A stretch of 64,000 bases of DNA from Paenibacillus sp. BK033. Its GTDB lineage: Bacteria > Bacillota > Bacilli > Paenibacillales > Paenibacillaceae. The notes beneath the pieces are model-generated. The model was not told the DNA's origin. It saw nothing but the letters and a program-made list of their open reading frames with translations, and searched no databases. The position numbers and the translations under genes are program-made. Below are positions 25,282 to 35,690 of the stretch, piece by piece; position 1 is the first letter of the stretch, and each line of letters starts with the position of its first letter. The DNA is taken from contig NZ_SLVP01000001.1 of NCBI RefSeq assembly GCF_004345425.1, positions 1,364,001 to 1,428,000 on the forward strand, read 5' to 3'.

Positions 25282-27066
25282 TTGGACGTCTTTAGGCAAT
25301 TGAAACGGTTTTATTGGGTTGAGCGAAGGTACCTGCTGTCATCCATTATTTGTTTGATGTTTGCGACCGCCCTTGGCCTGGTGTACCCGAATTTGCTGCG
25401 CTACTTGATTGACGATGTGATCAAGCCGAAAGACTTCGACAAAGTGCCGATGCTAGCTCTTTCCGTCGTAGGGGTCGTTACCTTGAAGGGCTTCATGCAG
25501 TTCCTGCACGGATTTTTTGGCGGGAGGCTTGGCAACCGGGTGGTCTTCCGCATGCGCAACGCCTGTTACGACAAACTTCAAACGCTTTCATTCCAATATT
25601 ACGATAAAGCGAAAACAGGCGATTTGATGTCCAGATTAACGGCCGACCTTGAAGCAATCCGCCAGTTTATCGGCTTTGGCTTCGCGCAGATTCTGAACGT
25701 GGCGCTGATGATTTTGTTCGGCGGGGCGATGATGATGTCGATTGACTGGAAGCTGACGCTGATCACGCTTGTCACGATTCCGTTTCTTGCCTTCACGGCG
25801 ATCCGCTTCGAGAGCCGGATTCATCCGGCCTTCCGCGAGATGCGTAAAGCGATGAGCAATCTGACTACGGCGGTGCAGGAGAACATTACGGGCGTGCGGA
25901 CGGTCAAATCCTTTGCCCGCGAGCCTCATGAGGTAGATAAATTTTCGAAGCGCAACGAGCAATACCAGGCAAACCAGATTGGAGCCTCTTCGATTTGGGC
26001 GAAGTTTTTCCCGTCGATGGAGCTTCTCGCCAACTTGAGCGTCGTCATCCTGCTCTTGGCGGGCGGCACGATGGTGATCCGCGGTACCTTAACGCTCGGC
26101 GAGCTTGTTGCCTTTTTCAGCTTGATTTGGTACATCATCGGTCCAATGTGGGGGATCGGCTTCCATATCAATAACTATACCCAGTCCAAAGCTTCCGGCG
26201 AGCGGATTATGGAGCTGCTTAATACGCATGTCCATGTCCAAAGCATCGAAAACGCCGTTGAAGTGGATAAAGAGGTGGTAAGAGGCCATGTCCGCTTTGA
26301 GAACGTGACCTTCAATTATCCGGACAAAACGCCTGCGGTCACGAACATTAACATTGACGCGCCGGCGGGCAAGGTGGTTGGTCTGCTTGGGGCGACGGGC
26401 TCGGGCAAATCCACCATTATTCAGCTCATGATGAGAGCATATAACGTGAAAACGGGCCGGGTTACCCTTGATGGTATCGATATTCAGAATCTCGATGTCC
26501 AAAGCCTGCGCAGCCAGATAGCGCCGGTATTCCAGGAGACCTTCCTGTTCTCGGCATCGATCCGCACCAACATTGCCTACGGGGAAAAAAATGTAACCGA
26601 CGAACAAATTATCCGCGCAGCCAAGCTTGCGAAAGCCCATGATTTCATTATGGAGCTCCCGCTTGGTTATGAAACAATCGTAGGGGAGAGAGGGATGGGC
26701 TTATCCGGCGGCCAGAAGCAGCGTATCGCCATAGCCCGCGCACTGATCCGCAATCCCCGCATTCTTATTCTCGACGATGCGACCAGCGCCGTCGATATGG
26801 AGACGGAACACGAGATCCAGGCCGGCTTCAAAGAGCTGATGGCCGGTCGGACTACGTTTATTATTGCGCACCGGATCTCGTCGCTCCGACATGCCGACGA
26901 AATTATCGTATTGGACAAAGGACATATCGTGCAGCGCGGTACGCATGACGAGCTGGTTGCCCAGCATGGCCCGTACCGCGAGACTTATAATATTCAATAT
27001 GCCGATCGGCCGCTTGCGAACCTCGATTCTTCGGTACCGGAGCGGAAAAGGAGCGTTGTTCAATGA
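25282..27066 (+). CDS. ABC exporter half-transporter, YknU/YfiB type
   Basis: A 594-residue half-transporter with an N-terminal six-helix membrane domain (about 15-310) and a C-terminal ATPase. Walker A is GATGSGKST, the signature LSGGQ is intact, and Walker B is LILDDATSAVD, with Asp where the catalytic Glu normally stands. That marks it as the partner contributing the degenerate Walker B of a heterodimeric exporter. The TTG at 25282 is the apparent start, with GGGGAGATGG about eight bases ahead; no in-frame ATG is nearby. The next gene overlaps it by four bases (ATGA), so both halves are translationally coupled. The substrate cannot be told; lipids and drugs are usual for the family. Confidence 0.92.
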   Translation: MDVFRQLKRFYWVERRYLLSSIICLMFATALGLVYPNLLRYLIDDVIKPKDFDKVPMLALSVVGVVTLKGFMQFLHGFFGGRLGNRVVFRMRNACYDKLQTLSFQYYDKAKTGDLMSRLTADLEAIRQFIGFGFAQILNVALMILFGGAMMMSIDWKLTLITLVTIPFLAFTAIRFESRIHPAFREMRKAMSNLTTAVQENITGVRTVKSFAREPHEVDKFSKRNEQYQANQIGASSIWAKFFPSMELLANLSVVILLLAGGTMVIRGTLTLGELVAFFSLIWYIIGPMWGIGFHINNYTQSKASGERIMELLNTHVHVQSIENAVEVDKEVVRGHVRFENVTFNYPDKTPAVTNINIDAPAGKVVGLLGATGSGKSTIIQLMMRAYNVKTGRVTLDGIDIQNLDVQSLRSQIAPVFQETFLFSASIRTNIAYGEKNVTDEQIIRAAKLAKAHDFIMELPLGYETIVGERGMGLSGGQKQRIAIARALIRNPRILILDDATSAVDMETEHEIQAGFKELMAGRTTFIIAHRISSLRHADEIIVLDKGHIVQRGTHDELVAQHGPYRETYNIQYADRPLANLDSSVPERKRSVVQ

Positions 27067-28910
27067 GCAGTTCGAATAAGGAACTGAAGGATAGGATCAA
27101 GAATGCAAGCGAGAAGAAGGAACGGTTTATTTACCAGGATGACGATGCGATCGAAAAACCGTTCAACTGGGCGCAGATGCGGCGCTTGTTCATCTATATG
27201 AAGCCGTATACGCGCCAGCTGATTCCGGTTATCGTCGCCATGATTATCGGCACGGCCACCAGGCTCACCGTTCCGGCCTTAACCATTGTGGCGATTGACC
27301 AGGCTATTCAGCCGGAAAACGGCCATACGAGCTACGGCAAGCTTTATCTGGTTGCAGGCATTATGGTGGCTCTGTTTATTATCCAGTGGGCCTCGAACCA
27401 GTATCGGATCAAGTATACGAACATTATCGGGCAGAAGGTTATTTACGACCTCCGCCATCACCTATTCCAGCATATTCAGAAGCTGTCGTTCCGTTTCTAC
27501 GACAAGCGTCCCGCGGGCTCCGTGCTTGTGCGGGTAACCAACGACGTTAACGCCCTGCAGGATTTGTTCACGAACGGCGTCGTCAACTCGCTCATGGACT
27601 GCGTGCAGCTCCTGGGTATCGTAATCATTCTGCTGATCTGGAACTTTAAGCTTGGTCTTGCCGTGATGATTACGGTTCCGATCATGTTCCTTGTTTCGTC
27701 CACGCTCCGCAAGCGGATCCGTTTCGCTTGGCAGGACGTGCGCAAGAAGCAGTCGCGGATCAACTCCCACTTGAACGAAAGCATTCAAGGGATGAAGATT
27801 ACGCAGGCTTACGTGCAGGAAAAAGAAAACATGCGCTTCTTCGATAATATGAATGCCGTTAACGTAAGGGCTTGGAATAAGGCATCCGCGCTTAACCAGA
27901 CGTTCGGCCCGGTTATTGAAGTAACTTCGGCGATCGGCACGTTTATTTTGTTCTGGTACGGCGCTTATCTGATTGAGCATCAGGAAATTACCGTTGGTCT
28001 GCTCGTTGGCTTTGCCAACTATGTCGGCAACTTCTGGGATCCGATTAACCGTCTCGGCCAGGTGTATAACCAGCTGCTTGTCGCGATGGCTTCGTCCGAG
28101 CGCATCTTCGAGTTTATCGACGAAGAGCCTACGGTTGGCGAGCTGGAATACGCAAAGCCGCTTGCCAGCATCCGGGGCGACGTGCATTTCGACAATATCG
28201 TGTTCGAATACGAGAAAGGGCGGCCCGCGCTGCATGGGATCAGCATTAACGTTAAAGCCGGGCAGTCCATAGCGCTTGTTGGCCATACCGGCTCCGGCAA
28301 AAGCACGATCATTAACCTGCTCTGCCGCTTCTACGATCCGGTTTCCGGCGTTGTGCGGATTGACGGACAAGACATTCGCGACATTACGCTTGACAGCCTT
28401 CGTTCCCAAGTAGGCCTCGTCATGCAGGATACCTTTATCTTCTCGGGCACGATCCGCGACAATATCCGTTACGGACGCCTGGACGCTACGGACAACGAGA
28501 TTGTAGAGGCAGCCAAAGCCGTTAACGCGCATGATTTCATCATGTCTCTGCCCGACGGCTACGATACGGAGGTCGAGGAGCGGGGGAACGTACTGTCGAT
28601 GGGGCAGCGCCAGCTGCTTTCCTTCGCGCGCGCTTTGCTGGCCGATCCGCGCGTGCTTATTCTGGACGAAGCGACGGCAAGCATCGATACCGAGACGGAG
28701 CTGAAGATTCAGGAGGCGCTGAAGACGCTGCTGAAGGGACGTACGTCGTTTATGATTGCCCACCGTCTGTCTACGATCCGCAATGCGGACGAAATTATCG
28801 TTCTGGACCATGGCAGGATCGTGGAGCAGGGCAACCATGATGCCCTAATCGGGAAAAACGGCGTTTATAACGGACTTATCGAGGCCCAATATCGATTCTT
28901 GTCGGCCTAG
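27063..28910 (+). CDS. ABC exporter half-transporter, YknV/YfiC type
   Basis: A 615-residue partner half-transporter. A cytosolic N-terminal extension of about 45 charged residues precedes a six-helix membrane domain and an ATPase with Walker A GHTGSGKST, Walker B LILDEATASID with the catalytic Glu, and a degenerate signature LSMGQ in place of LSGGQ. This is complementary to the preceding subunit, so the heterodimer has one competent and one degenerate ATP site, as in BmrCD and TM287/288. It starts within the stop of the first subunit (ATGA overlap). A structured hairpin follows 15 bases after its stop. Confidence 0.93.
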   Translation: MSSSNKELKDRIKNASEKKERFIYQDDDAIEKPFNWAQMRRLFIYMKPYTRQLIPVIVAMIIGTATRLTVPALTIVAIDQAIQPENGHTSYGKLYLVAGIMVALFIIQWASNQYRIKYTNIIGQKVIYDLRHHLFQHIQKLSFRFYDKRPAGSVLVRVTNDVNALQDLFTNGVVNSLMDCVQLLGIVIILLIWNFKLGLAVMITVPIMFLVSSTLRKRIRFAWQDVRKKQSRINSHLNESIQGMKITQAYVQEKENMRFFDNMNAVNVRAWNKASALNQTFGPVIEVTSAIGTFILFWYGAYLIEHQEITVGLLVGFANYVGNFWDPINRLGQVYNQLLVAMASSERIFEFIDEEPTVGELEYAKPLASIRGDVHFDNIVFEYEKGRPALHGISINVKAGQSIALVGHTGSGKSTIINLLCRFYDPVSGVVRIDGQDIRDITLDSLRSQVGLVMQDTFIFSGTIRDNIRYGRLDATDNEIVEAAKAVNAHDFIMSLPDGYDTEVEERGNVLSMGQRQLLSFARALLADPRVLILDEATASIDTETELKIQEALKTLLKGRTSFMIAHRLSTIRNADEIIVLDHGRIVEQGNHDALIGKNGVYNGLIEAQYRFLSA

Positions 28911-28925
28911 TATTGATTTTTAGTT

Positions 28926-29023
28926 AAAGAACCTCCACAATGGAAGAAAATAAACCAGACTTCGGGGAATACAAGGATATTCCGTTCGCTCGTCGCTGGG
29001 TTCTTCCGGGAGGTTCTTTTTTA
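28926..29023 (+). promoter_or_regulatory. Elaborate terminator-like structured element ahead of purT
   Basis: Nested perfect helices can be drawn by hand. AAAGAACCTCC (28926-28936) pairs with GGAGGTTCTTT (29009-29019), GGAAGAA (28942-28948) with TTCTTCC (29001-29007), CCAG (28955-28958) with CTGG (28996-28999), and GGAATA (28966-28971) with TATTCC (28978-28983). A run of T closes the structure three bases before the purT ATG. The 3' arm contains GGGAGG, the only ribosome-site-like sequence for purT. It may simply terminate the ABC operon, or act as an attenuator or riboswitch for purT. It matches no riboswitch class I can recognise by eye. Confidence 0.65.
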
Positions 29024-29025
29024 TT

Positions 29026-30204
29026 ATGTATGGATCACCATTGACAACGAATGCACGCAAGCTTCTTCTGCTCGGCTCGGGCGAGCTTGGCAAGGAAGTT
29101 GCGCTTGAGGCACAGCGCCTTGGCGTAGAGACGATTGCGGTTGACCGCTATGTGAACGCGCCGGCGATGCAGGTTGCCCATCGTTGCCATGTAACGGATA
29201 TGCTTGACGGTGCCGCAATCAGACGGATTATCGAAGACGAGAAGCCGGACTTTATCGTTCCGGAGATTGAAGCGATTGCTACCGAAACGCTGCTGGAGCT
29301 TGAGCAGGAAGGCTTTAATGTTATCCCTACCGCGCGCGCTGCCCGTCTGACGATGGACCGCGAGGGCATTCGCCGTCTGGCGGCCGAGACGCTTGGTCTG
29401 CCAACGGCTCCTTATTTGTTCGCGGATTCGCTTGACGAGCTGAAGGCCGCTGTCAAAGAGATTGGTCTGCCATGCGTAATCAAGCCGATTATGAGCTCTT
29501 CTGGCAAAGGGCAAAGCGTCTGCAAGACGGAAGCCGACATCGAAGGCTGCTGGAATTATGCCATGGAAGGCGGCCGCGCGAAAAAAGCGCGGATTATCGT
29601 GGAAGGCTTTATTACGTTCGAATCCGAAATTACGCTTCTTACGATCCGTTCGGTATCCGGGACAAGCTTCTGCGCGCCAATCGGCCATGTTCAGAAGGAT
29701 GGGGACTATATCGAGTCCTGGCAGCCCCATCATATGACTCCGGAGCAAGTCAAGCAAGCGGAAGATATTGCACTGCGCATTACGGACGAGCTTGGAGGCT
29801 ACGGTCTGTACGGGGTAGAGCTGTTTATTACCCAAGGCGGCGTTCTGTTCAGCGAAGTATCTCCTCGTCCGCACGACACGGGCATGGTCACAATGGCGAC
29901 GCAGGATCTGTCGGAGTTCGCCCTGCATGTTCGAGCCATTCTCGGCTTCCCGATTCCAACGATCCGACTGCTTACGCCGGGGGCAACCCATACGCTGAAG
30001 GCGGACAGGGAATCCGCTTCCTTCCGCATCGGCGGCGTTGAACAAGCGCTGGCTCTGCCGAATACGCAGGTGCGCGTCTTTGGCAAGCCGGAGACTAAAG
30101 TCGGCCGCCGGATGGCGGTTGCCTTGACCTCGGCTGGCAGCGTTGACGAGGCCCGGGATCTGGCCCGCCAAGCGGCGGAATCACTCCATATTCAGTACGA
30201 TTGA
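29026..30204 (+). CDS. purT: Formate-dependent phosphoribosylglycinamide formyltransferase
   Basis: An ATP-grasp enzyme that formylates GAR with free formate and ATP in purine synthesis. The 392-residue length is typical. [20 protein letters not shown] is the N-terminal nucleotide-fold motif; the region continues with [15 protein letters not shown], and the ATP-grasp core has [12 protein letters not shown] and [14 protein letters not shown]. The ATG at 29026 gives an N-terminus similar in length to E. coli PurT. The GGGAGG ahead of it lies in the 3' arm of a long hairpin. No PurR box was seen. It stands alone, followed by a strong terminator. Confidence 0.95.
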   Translation: MYGSPLTTNARKLLLLGSGELGKEVALEAQRLGVETIAVDRYVNAPAMQVAHRCHVTDMLDGAAIRRIIEDEKPDFIVPEIEAIATETLLELEQEGFNVIPTARAARLTMDREGIRRLAAETLGLPTAPYLFADSLDELKAAVKEIGLPCVIKPIMSSSGKGQSVCKTEADIEGCWNYAMEGGRAKKARIIVEGFITFESEITLLTIRSVSGTSFCAPIGHVQKDGDYIESWQPHHMTPEQVKQAEDIALRITDELGGYGLYGVELFITQGGVLFSEVSPRPHDTGMVTMATQDLSEFALHVRAILGFPIPTIRLLTPGATHTLKADRESASFRIGGVEQALALPNTQVRVFGKPETKVGRRMAVALTSAGSVDEARDLARQAAESLHIQYD

Positions 30205-30219
30205 GCAGACATCTATGCG

Positions 30220-30263
30220 GCGGCTTCCCTTGTGCGACAACAAGGAGGAGCCGCTCCTTTTTT
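30220..30263 (+). terminator. Intrinsic terminator of purT
   Basis: A long stem, GCGGCTTCCCTTGT with ACAAGGAGGAGCCGC around GCGAC (small mismatch), is followed by TTTTTT. The remaining sequence to the parE start (30264-30489) shows no gene or clear promoter. Confidence 0.88.
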
Positions 30264-30489
30264 GACGAGTCATGAATGGAACTTGGCGATAACGAGCATG
30301 AATAATTTAGCGTGGGACGCGAATTTATGTTATTCTGTTAATCCATCGAGCGCTTTGGACCGATATTGATAAGGGCACAAACTTCATAACAGTCGTAATA
30401 CTCGTATCTTTACTAATCGGGATAAGTTGAATTAAAATAGCTTGAAGATATGGAAACGTGAAGCTTCGCAAAATTTAGGAGGCATACCC

Positions 30490-32460
30490 ATGGCAGAGCA
30501 AGTAGATCTTTTCGCAAAAACAGCGGCCCCGGAACGGAATTACGAGGCCGATGATATACAAGTGCTCGAAGGCTTGACCGCTGTCAGAAAACGGCCGGGC
30601 ATGTACATTGGCAGCACGAGCAGCTCCGGCCTTCATCATCTGGTCTGGGAAATCGTCGATAACGCCGTGGACGAGCATTTGGCGAAATTTTGTACGGCGA
30701 TCGACGTCACGCTGCACAAGAATGGCGCGGTTACCGTGCAGGATAACGGGCGCGGCATTCCGACAGGGATGCACAAGACAGGAATCCCGACGCCGCAGGT
30801 TGTTTACACCATTCTGCACGCGGGCGGCAAATTCGGCGGCGGAGGATACAAGAAATCAGGCGGTCTGCACGGCGTAGGCGCGTCGGTAACAAACGCATTG
30901 TCCGAGTGGCTTGAGGTGGAAATTTTCCGTGACGGGAAAATACATAAGATGCGCTTCGAATACTGGGTAGACGACAAAGGCAAGGAGCATGTCGGCGAGC
31001 CGGTGACAGGGCTTGAGATTACCGGGAACACGAACCGGACGGGCACCAAGGTAACGTTCAAGCCCGACGGCCGCGTCTTCCAGGGCGGCACCTCGCTTAA
31101 TTACGATACGCTGGCCGAGCGTCTGCAGGAAATTGCGTTCCTGAACTCGGGCCTTAAGGTTACGATCAAGGACGACCGCAGCGGCAAAGAGGATATTTTC
31201 CACTACGAAGGCGGCGCCCGCCAGTTCGTGCAATATTTGAACGACGACAAGACCGTTCTCCATGATGTCGTTCATTTCACGGGGGAGAAGGACGAGATTG
31301 AAGTGGAGGTTGCCCTTCAGTACAACGACGGTTATACCGAGACGATCGCATCCTTCGTAAACTCCATCCCGACACGCGGCGGAGGTACGCATGAGACCGG
31401 TTTCAAAACCGCGTACACGCGGGTGATGAACGAATATGCCCGCAAGGCAGGTCTCCTGAAAGAAAAGGAAAAAAATCTCGAAGGCAATGACCTGCGCGAA
31501 GGCATGATGTCGGTCATTAACATCAAGATGTCCGAGGTCGAATTCGTCGGCCAGACGAAGGATCAGCTGGGCAGCGCTTCGGCGCGCAGCGCGGTGGACG
31601 CCGTCGTCTCCGATAAAATGCAAGTATTCCTGGAAGAGAATCCGCAGGTCGCGCAAATGCTGCTGAAGAAGGCGGTACAAGCCTCCAAGGCGAGGGAAGC
31701 GGCGCGCAAAGCGCGCGAAGAAATCCGCAGCGGCAAGAAAAAGAGCGAAAGCTCCAATCTGAACGGCAAGCTGACGCCTGCGCAATCGAAGGATTTTTCG
31801 CGCAACGAGCTGTTTATCGTCGAAGGGGATTCCGCCGGCGGTTCGGCGAAGCAAGGCCGGGACTCGAAGCATCAGGCTATTCTGCCGCTGAAGGGCAAGC
31901 CGATGAACCCGGAAAAAGCGAAATTGCTGGATATTCTGAAGAACGAGGAATACAAAGCGATTATAAGCGCGATTGGAGCGGGCGTTGGCCCGGAGTTTGA
32001 CGCGGATGAATGCAATTACAGCAAAATCATTATTATGACCGACGCGGATACGGACGGCGCGCATATCCAAGTGCTGCTGCTGACGTTCTTCTATCGGTAC
32101 ATGAAACCGCTGATCGACACCGGGCGCGTCTATATCGCTCAGCCGCCTTTATACAAGATCACTCGCAAATCGGGCAAGCTGGAGACGGTCCGGTATGCAT
32201 GGACGGATGACCAGCTGCAAAATTATTTGAAGGAATTCGGCAAGAACTTTGAGCTTCAGCGCTATAAAGGGCTTGGCGAGATGAATCCCGATCAGCTGTG
32301 GGAGACCACGATGGATCCGGAGACGCGGACGCTGCTGCAGGTGCAGATCGAGGATGCGGCAAAAGCGGAACGCCGCGTGTCCGCCCTGATGGGCGACAAG
32401 GTTGACCCGCGCAAGCGTTGGATTATTGAGAACGTAGACTTCACAGAATACGTAGAATAG
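30490..32460 (+). CDS. parE: DNA topoisomerase IV subunit B
   Basis: ATPase subunit of topoisomerase IV, which decatenates sister chromosomes. The 656-residue protein has the GHKL ATP site ([35 protein letters not shown]), the transducer domain with [12 protein letters not shown], and the TOPRIM domain with [14 protein letters not shown] and [10 protein letters not shown]. It resembles ParE more than GyrB because of the N-terminus and its pairing with parC. AGGAGG lies about eight bases ahead of the ATG at 30490; the frame is open further upstream but without a ribosome site. parC starts 11 bases after the stop. Confidence 0.95.
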   Translation: MAEQVDLFAKTAAPERNYEADDIQVLEGLTAVRKRPGMYIGSTSSSGLHHLVWEIVDNAVDEHLAKFCTAIDVTLHKNGAVTVQDNGRGIPTGMHKTGIPTPQVVYTILHAGGKFGGGGYKKSGGLHGVGASVTNALSEWLEVEIFRDGKIHKMRFEYWVDDKGKEHVGEPVTGLEITGNTNRTGTKVTFKPDGRVFQGGTSLNYDTLAERLQEIAFLNSGLKVTIKDDRSGKEDIFHYEGGARQFVQYLNDDKTVLHDVVHFTGEKDEIEVEVALQYNDGYTETIASFVNSIPTRGGGTHETGFKTAYTRVMNEYARKAGLLKEKEKNLEGNDLREGMMSVINIKMSEVEFVGQTKDQLGSASARSAVDAVVSDKMQVFLEENPQVAQMLLKKAVQASKAREAARKAREEIRSGKKKSESSNLNGKLTPAQSKDFSRNELFIVEGDSAGGSAKQGRDSKHQAILPLKGKPMNPEKAKLLDILKNEEYKAIISAIGAGVGPEFDADECNYSKIIIMTDADTDGAHIQVLLLTFFYRYMKPLIDTGRVYIAQPPLYKITRKSGKLETVRYAWTDDQLQNYLKEFGKNFELQRYKGLGEMNPDQLWETTMDPETRTLLQVQIEDAAKAERRVSALMGDKVDPRKRWIIENVDFTEYVE

Positions 32461-32471
32461 GAGGTAACGGC

Positions 32472-34925
32472 ATGGGCATGCTTGAACAGTTTTTACCGGC
32501 CTATTTGGAAGAGGTCGTCGGAGACCGATTCGGCCGTTATTCGAAATACATTATTCAGGACCGCGCGATTCCTGACGTAAGGGACGGGCTTAAGCCCGTT
32601 CAGCGCCGCATTCTTTATGCGATGTACGATTCGAACAATACCCCGGACAAGCCATACCGCAAATCGGCGAAAACGGTCGGGGACGTTATGGGTAACTACC
32701 ATCCTCACGGCGATTCTTCCATCTATGAGGGCATGGTGCGGATGGCGCAGCCTTGGAAGATGGGGCATGTTCTGATCGACGGACACGGCAACTGGGGCTC
32801 GATGGATGATGACCCGGCAGCGGCAATGCGTTATACCGAAGCGCGCTTGTCGCCAATCGCCATGGAAATTTTGCGCGATATCGATAAACGAACCGTCCAA
32901 TTCAAGGACAATTTCGATAATACGACAAAAGAGCCGGTTGTTTTGCCTTCACGTTACCCGAACCTGTTGGTGAACGGTACAAGCGGGATTTCGGCAGGCT
33001 TCGCAACGGAAATCCCGCCCCATAGCCTGCGCGAGACGATCGACGCTTGCATTGCCGTCATGGCTCGTCCGGAAATGACCGTCGAAGAGCTGATGGGCAT
33101 CGTGAAGGGCCCGGATTTCCCGACCGGCGGCATTATCATGGGCGAGGAAGGAATCCGCGAGGCTTATACGACGGGCAAAGGCCGCATCTATATACGCTCG
33201 AAGGTCGAGATCGAGGATGTCCGCGGCGGACGCCAGCAAATTACCATTACGGAAATTCCTTATCAGGTCGTAAAATCCCGTCTTGTCAGCGCGATGGAAA
33301 ATATCCGTCTCGAGAAGAAGGTAGAGGGGATCTCTGAGGTTAGGGACGAGAGCGGACGCAACGGGCTTCGTATCGTTGTCGAGCTGAAGAAGGATGCGGA
33401 TGCGAACGGTATATTGGCATATTTGCTGAAGAAAACCGATCTGCAGGTCACTTACAACTTCAACATGGTTGCGATTGTGAACAAAGCGCCGCAGCAGCTT
33501 GGCATCAAGCAGATTCTAAGCGCGTATATCGACCATCAGAAGGAAGTCGTGACTCACCGGACCAAATATGAGCTTGAGAAAGCCGAAGAGCGTGCGCATG
33601 TCGTGGAAGGCCTCGTAAAGGCGTTGAATATTCTCGACGAAGTGATAGCGACCATCAAGGCTTCCAAGAACCGCGCCGACGCGCAAAACAATCTCGTAGC
33701 GAAGTATGACTTCAGCGAGCGTCAAGCGGATGCCATACTCACACTCCAACTGTACCGTTTGACGAACCTTGAGATCACGGCGCTGGAGAAGGAATTAAGA
33801 GAAACGCAGAAAAAGATCGCCTACCTGCGTTCGATTCTCGAGAGCGAGAAAAAGCTTCTGGGCGTGATCAAGGATGAGCTGATTGAAATCCGCGACAAAT
33901 TCGGCATCGACCGCCGTTCGTCGATCCGCGGCGAAGTAGAAGAGCTGAAGGTGAACCTGGAGGTTATGGTTCAATCCGAAGACGTAATTGTTACGCTTAG
34001 CGAAGAGGGCTACATGAAGCGGACCAGCCTGCTGTCCTTCACCCGTTCGGGCGGCGACCTGCAGACGGCGGGAGTGAAGGAAGGCGACGCCATCAGCAGC
34101 GTTTACGAAGTAAACACGATTGACAACCTGCTCCTGTTCACCCGCAAAGGCCAGTACTACATGCTGCCCGTGCATCAAATTCCGGAGTTTAAATGGAAGG
34201 ATACGGGAACGGCGGTCGTCAATATCGTGCCGATTCCGAAAGACGACTCCATCGTAGCCGTTATTCCGGTGAAAGATTTCAATATGCCGGGAGCTTCTCT
34301 TGTATTTGTAACGAAACGCGCGCAGGTGAAACGGACGGAGCTTAAAGAATACATGACAACCCGTTCCACCGCTATCGCAGCCGCCAAGGTTGCGGACGGA
34401 GACGAGGTTATCCGCGTTATGTTAAGCGACGGAACGAAGCAGCTGCTGCTGGTGAGCAAGCTTGGCATGAGCATTCGATTCAGCGAACAGGAAGTAAATG
34501 CAATGGGACGCGTCGCGGCTGGCGTACGCGGCATGCAGCTAAGGGAAGACGATGAGCTGATTGCGGCGGAATGGGTTGCGGATGACGAAGGCGAAGTGCT
34601 GGTCGTGACGGATTTGGGTTATGCCAAACGCACGCTGCTGCTTGACTATCCGCTTCAAGGAAGGGGCGGCAAAGGCGTTCAAACCTTCGAATTTAAGGAA
34701 GGCAAGCGCGTGAAGCCGAACGGCTCTGCTCTCGTCGCAGCTTTGTATTGCAAGGAAGAGTTGGGCATTATAGCGCTTACATCCCAAGGCGCCCAGCTTG
34801 CGGCGTCGTCGGAAAAAGCGCCGATTGAAGACCGGAAGTCCATTGGACGCATCCTGCTGCCGATTGAGAAAAACGATGTTATCACGACGATCTTCATTAG
34901 ACCTGATTTATCTCCTCAGTCGTAA
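32472..34925 (+). CDS. parC: DNA topoisomerase IV subunit A
   Basis: DNA-breaking subunit of topoisomerase IV, 817 residues. The active-site Tyr is in [12 protein letters not shown]. The winged-helix region has [20 protein letters not shown] followed by IYE, so the Ser and Glu whose mutation gives quinolone resistance are wild type. The C-terminal half (from about 500) forms a beta-pinwheel with repeated [20 protein letters not shown] and [10 protein letters not shown] motifs. TAGGAGGT overlaps the parE stop, giving tight coupling. The last ten bases overlap a small gene on the opposite strand. Confidence 0.96.
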   Translation: MGMLEQFLPAYLEEVVGDRFGRYSKYIIQDRAIPDVRDGLKPVQRRILYAMYDSNNTPDKPYRKSAKTVGDVMGNYHPHGDSSIYEGMVRMAQPWKMGHVLIDGHGNWGSMDDDPAAAMRYTEARLSPIAMEILRDIDKRTVQFKDNFDNTTKEPVVLPSRYPNLLVNGTSGISAGFATEIPPHSLRETIDACIAVMARPEMTVEELMGIVKGPDFPTGGIIMGEEGIREAYTTGKGRIYIRSKVEIEDVRGGRQQITITEIPYQVVKSRLVSAMENIRLEKKVEGISEVRDESGRNGLRIVVELKKDADANGILAYLLKKTDLQVTYNFNMVAIVNKAPQQLGIKQILSAYIDHQKEVVTHRTKYELEKAEERAHVVEGLVKALNILDEVIATIKASKNRADAQNNLVAKYDFSERQADAILTLQLYRLTNLEITALEKELRETQKKIAYLRSILESEKKLLGVIKDELIEIRDKFGIDRRSSIRGEVEELKVNLEVMVQSEDVIVTLSEEGYMKRTSLLSFTRSGGDLQTAGVKEGDAISSVYEVNTIDNLLLFTRKGQYYMLPVHQIPEFKWKDTGTAVVNIVPIPKDDSIVAVIPVKDFNMPGASLVFVTKRAQVKRTELKEYMTTRSTAIAAAKVADGDEVIRVMLSDGTKQLLLVSKLGMSIRFSEQEVNAMGRVAAGVRGMQLREDDELIAAEWVADDEGEVLVVTDLGYAKRTLLLDYPLQGRGGKGVQTFEFKEGKRVKPNGSALVAALYCKEELGIIALTSQGAQLAASSEKAPIEDRKSIGRILLPIEKNDVITTIFIRPDLSPQS

Positions 34926-35083
34926 GGGCGGTTAGGCGGATCAAACCGTTCGATCAACCGAATGATCGCATCAAACATGACCCACATTGGCACCAGCTCA
35001 TCCGGGCGGTCAAGCCATTGTGGGTCTTTTATGATGCCGTAGGCTTTTATCTTGCGAATGATTTCTGCTTTTTGGTCATCCAT
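34916..35083 (-). CDS. 55-residue protein of unknown function, antisense to the parC end
   Basis: An open frame of 55 codons begins [17 protein letters not shown], contains the aromatic-rich segment [20 protein letters not shown] and ends [17 protein letters not shown] lies nine bases ahead of the ATG at 35083, and codon use and amino-acid composition look like a real small soluble protein with an amphipathic first helix. The stop is inside the end of parC (ten-base overlap). It is too short for usual gene-length cut-offs and easily missed. I do not recognise the family. It has no partner in its own direction; the divergent neighbour is a MarR regulator. Confidence 0.7.
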   Translation of the reverse strand: MDDQKAEIIRKIKAYGIIKDPQWLDRPDELVPMWVMFDAIIRLIERFDPPNRPYD

Positions 35084-35214
35084 AGGGGATCACTCCTTCA
35101 TGCATCGATTCGACGAATTGGTCAGATGCCTATGCCCATTGTATGTCTACTGTTGTCAGAATGTTCGACTTTATCGCGATTAATGACTCAAATTATTAAT
35201 CGGGTTAACCTTTT

Positions 35215-35239
35215 ATTCGACATTAGCGAATGTTATAAT
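35215..35239 (+). promoter_or_regulatory. Promoter and palindromic operator of the marR gene
   Basis: TATAAT lies at 35234-35239, with only a weak TTTTAT 17 bases upstream. The spacer holds overlapping inverted repeats ATTCG-N7-CGAAT (35215-35231) and ACATT-N4-AATGT (35220-35233). A palindrome between -35 and -10 is where an autorepressing MarR protein would bind. Confidence 0.55.
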
Positions 35240-35279
35240 TGGTATAAATGAGAAAATTGGACAGGAAGCGGGTGCTGAT

Positions 35280-35684
35280 ATGGTTTCTGAAGAATTTACT
35301 CGTCTGTGGATGAAGATGACAAGAGATTGGAAGGATAGTTTGGAAGAGGGGCTTGCGCCTCTGACGGAAGGCCAACTGAATGTGCTTGATATTTTGCTGC
35401 GGCATGAGCCGATGAAGCCTTCTGAGCTTCTGCAGTATCTTGCTACGACTCCTGCTGCCATTACAACCTTGCTCGACCGAATGGAGCGTAACGAGTTAAT
35501 TGTACGTACAAGAGACAATCAAGACCGCAGGATTGTGTGGGTATCCGTATCGGAGAAAGGAAGAAGCGAGGCCCAGCGCGGAACGGAGGTCCGCTCCAAG
35601 CTTATTGGCGATTCGCTGGACCGTATTTCTTCCCATAACCAGCAGCTTCTTGTGTATCTGCTGGGCAAAGTCGCAAACGCTTAA
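35280..35684 (+). CDS. MarR-family transcriptional regulator
   Basis: A 134-residue winged-helix regulator. LTEGQLNVLDILLRHEPMKP leads into the recognition-helix region (LLQYLATTPAAITTLLDRME), and the wing follows with TRDNQDRRIVWVSVSEKGR. No metal or Cys redox residues stand out. Regulators of this type respond to small molecules or stress. It is convergent with the CapA-like gene (six bases between stops) and has no obvious target beside it other than itself. Confidence 0.9.
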   Translation: MVSEEFTRLWMKMTRDWKDSLEEGLAPLTEGQLNVLDILLRHEPMKPSELLQYLATTPAAITTLLDRMERNELIVRTRDNQDRRIVWVSVSEKGRSEAQRGTEVRSKLIGDSLDRISSHNQQLLVYLLGKVANA

Positions 35685-35690
35685 CTAGCT

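Noticed and set aside
27462-28838. A 458-codon minus-strand open frame inside the second ABC subunit gene
   Set aside because: It lies wholly within a gene with intact ATPase motifs and its translation shows no recognisable domain; it is a by-product of codon bias.
30856-32070. A 404-codon minus-strand open frame inside parE
   Set aside because: Same reason: parE is fully supported and the antisense translation is unlike a protein family.
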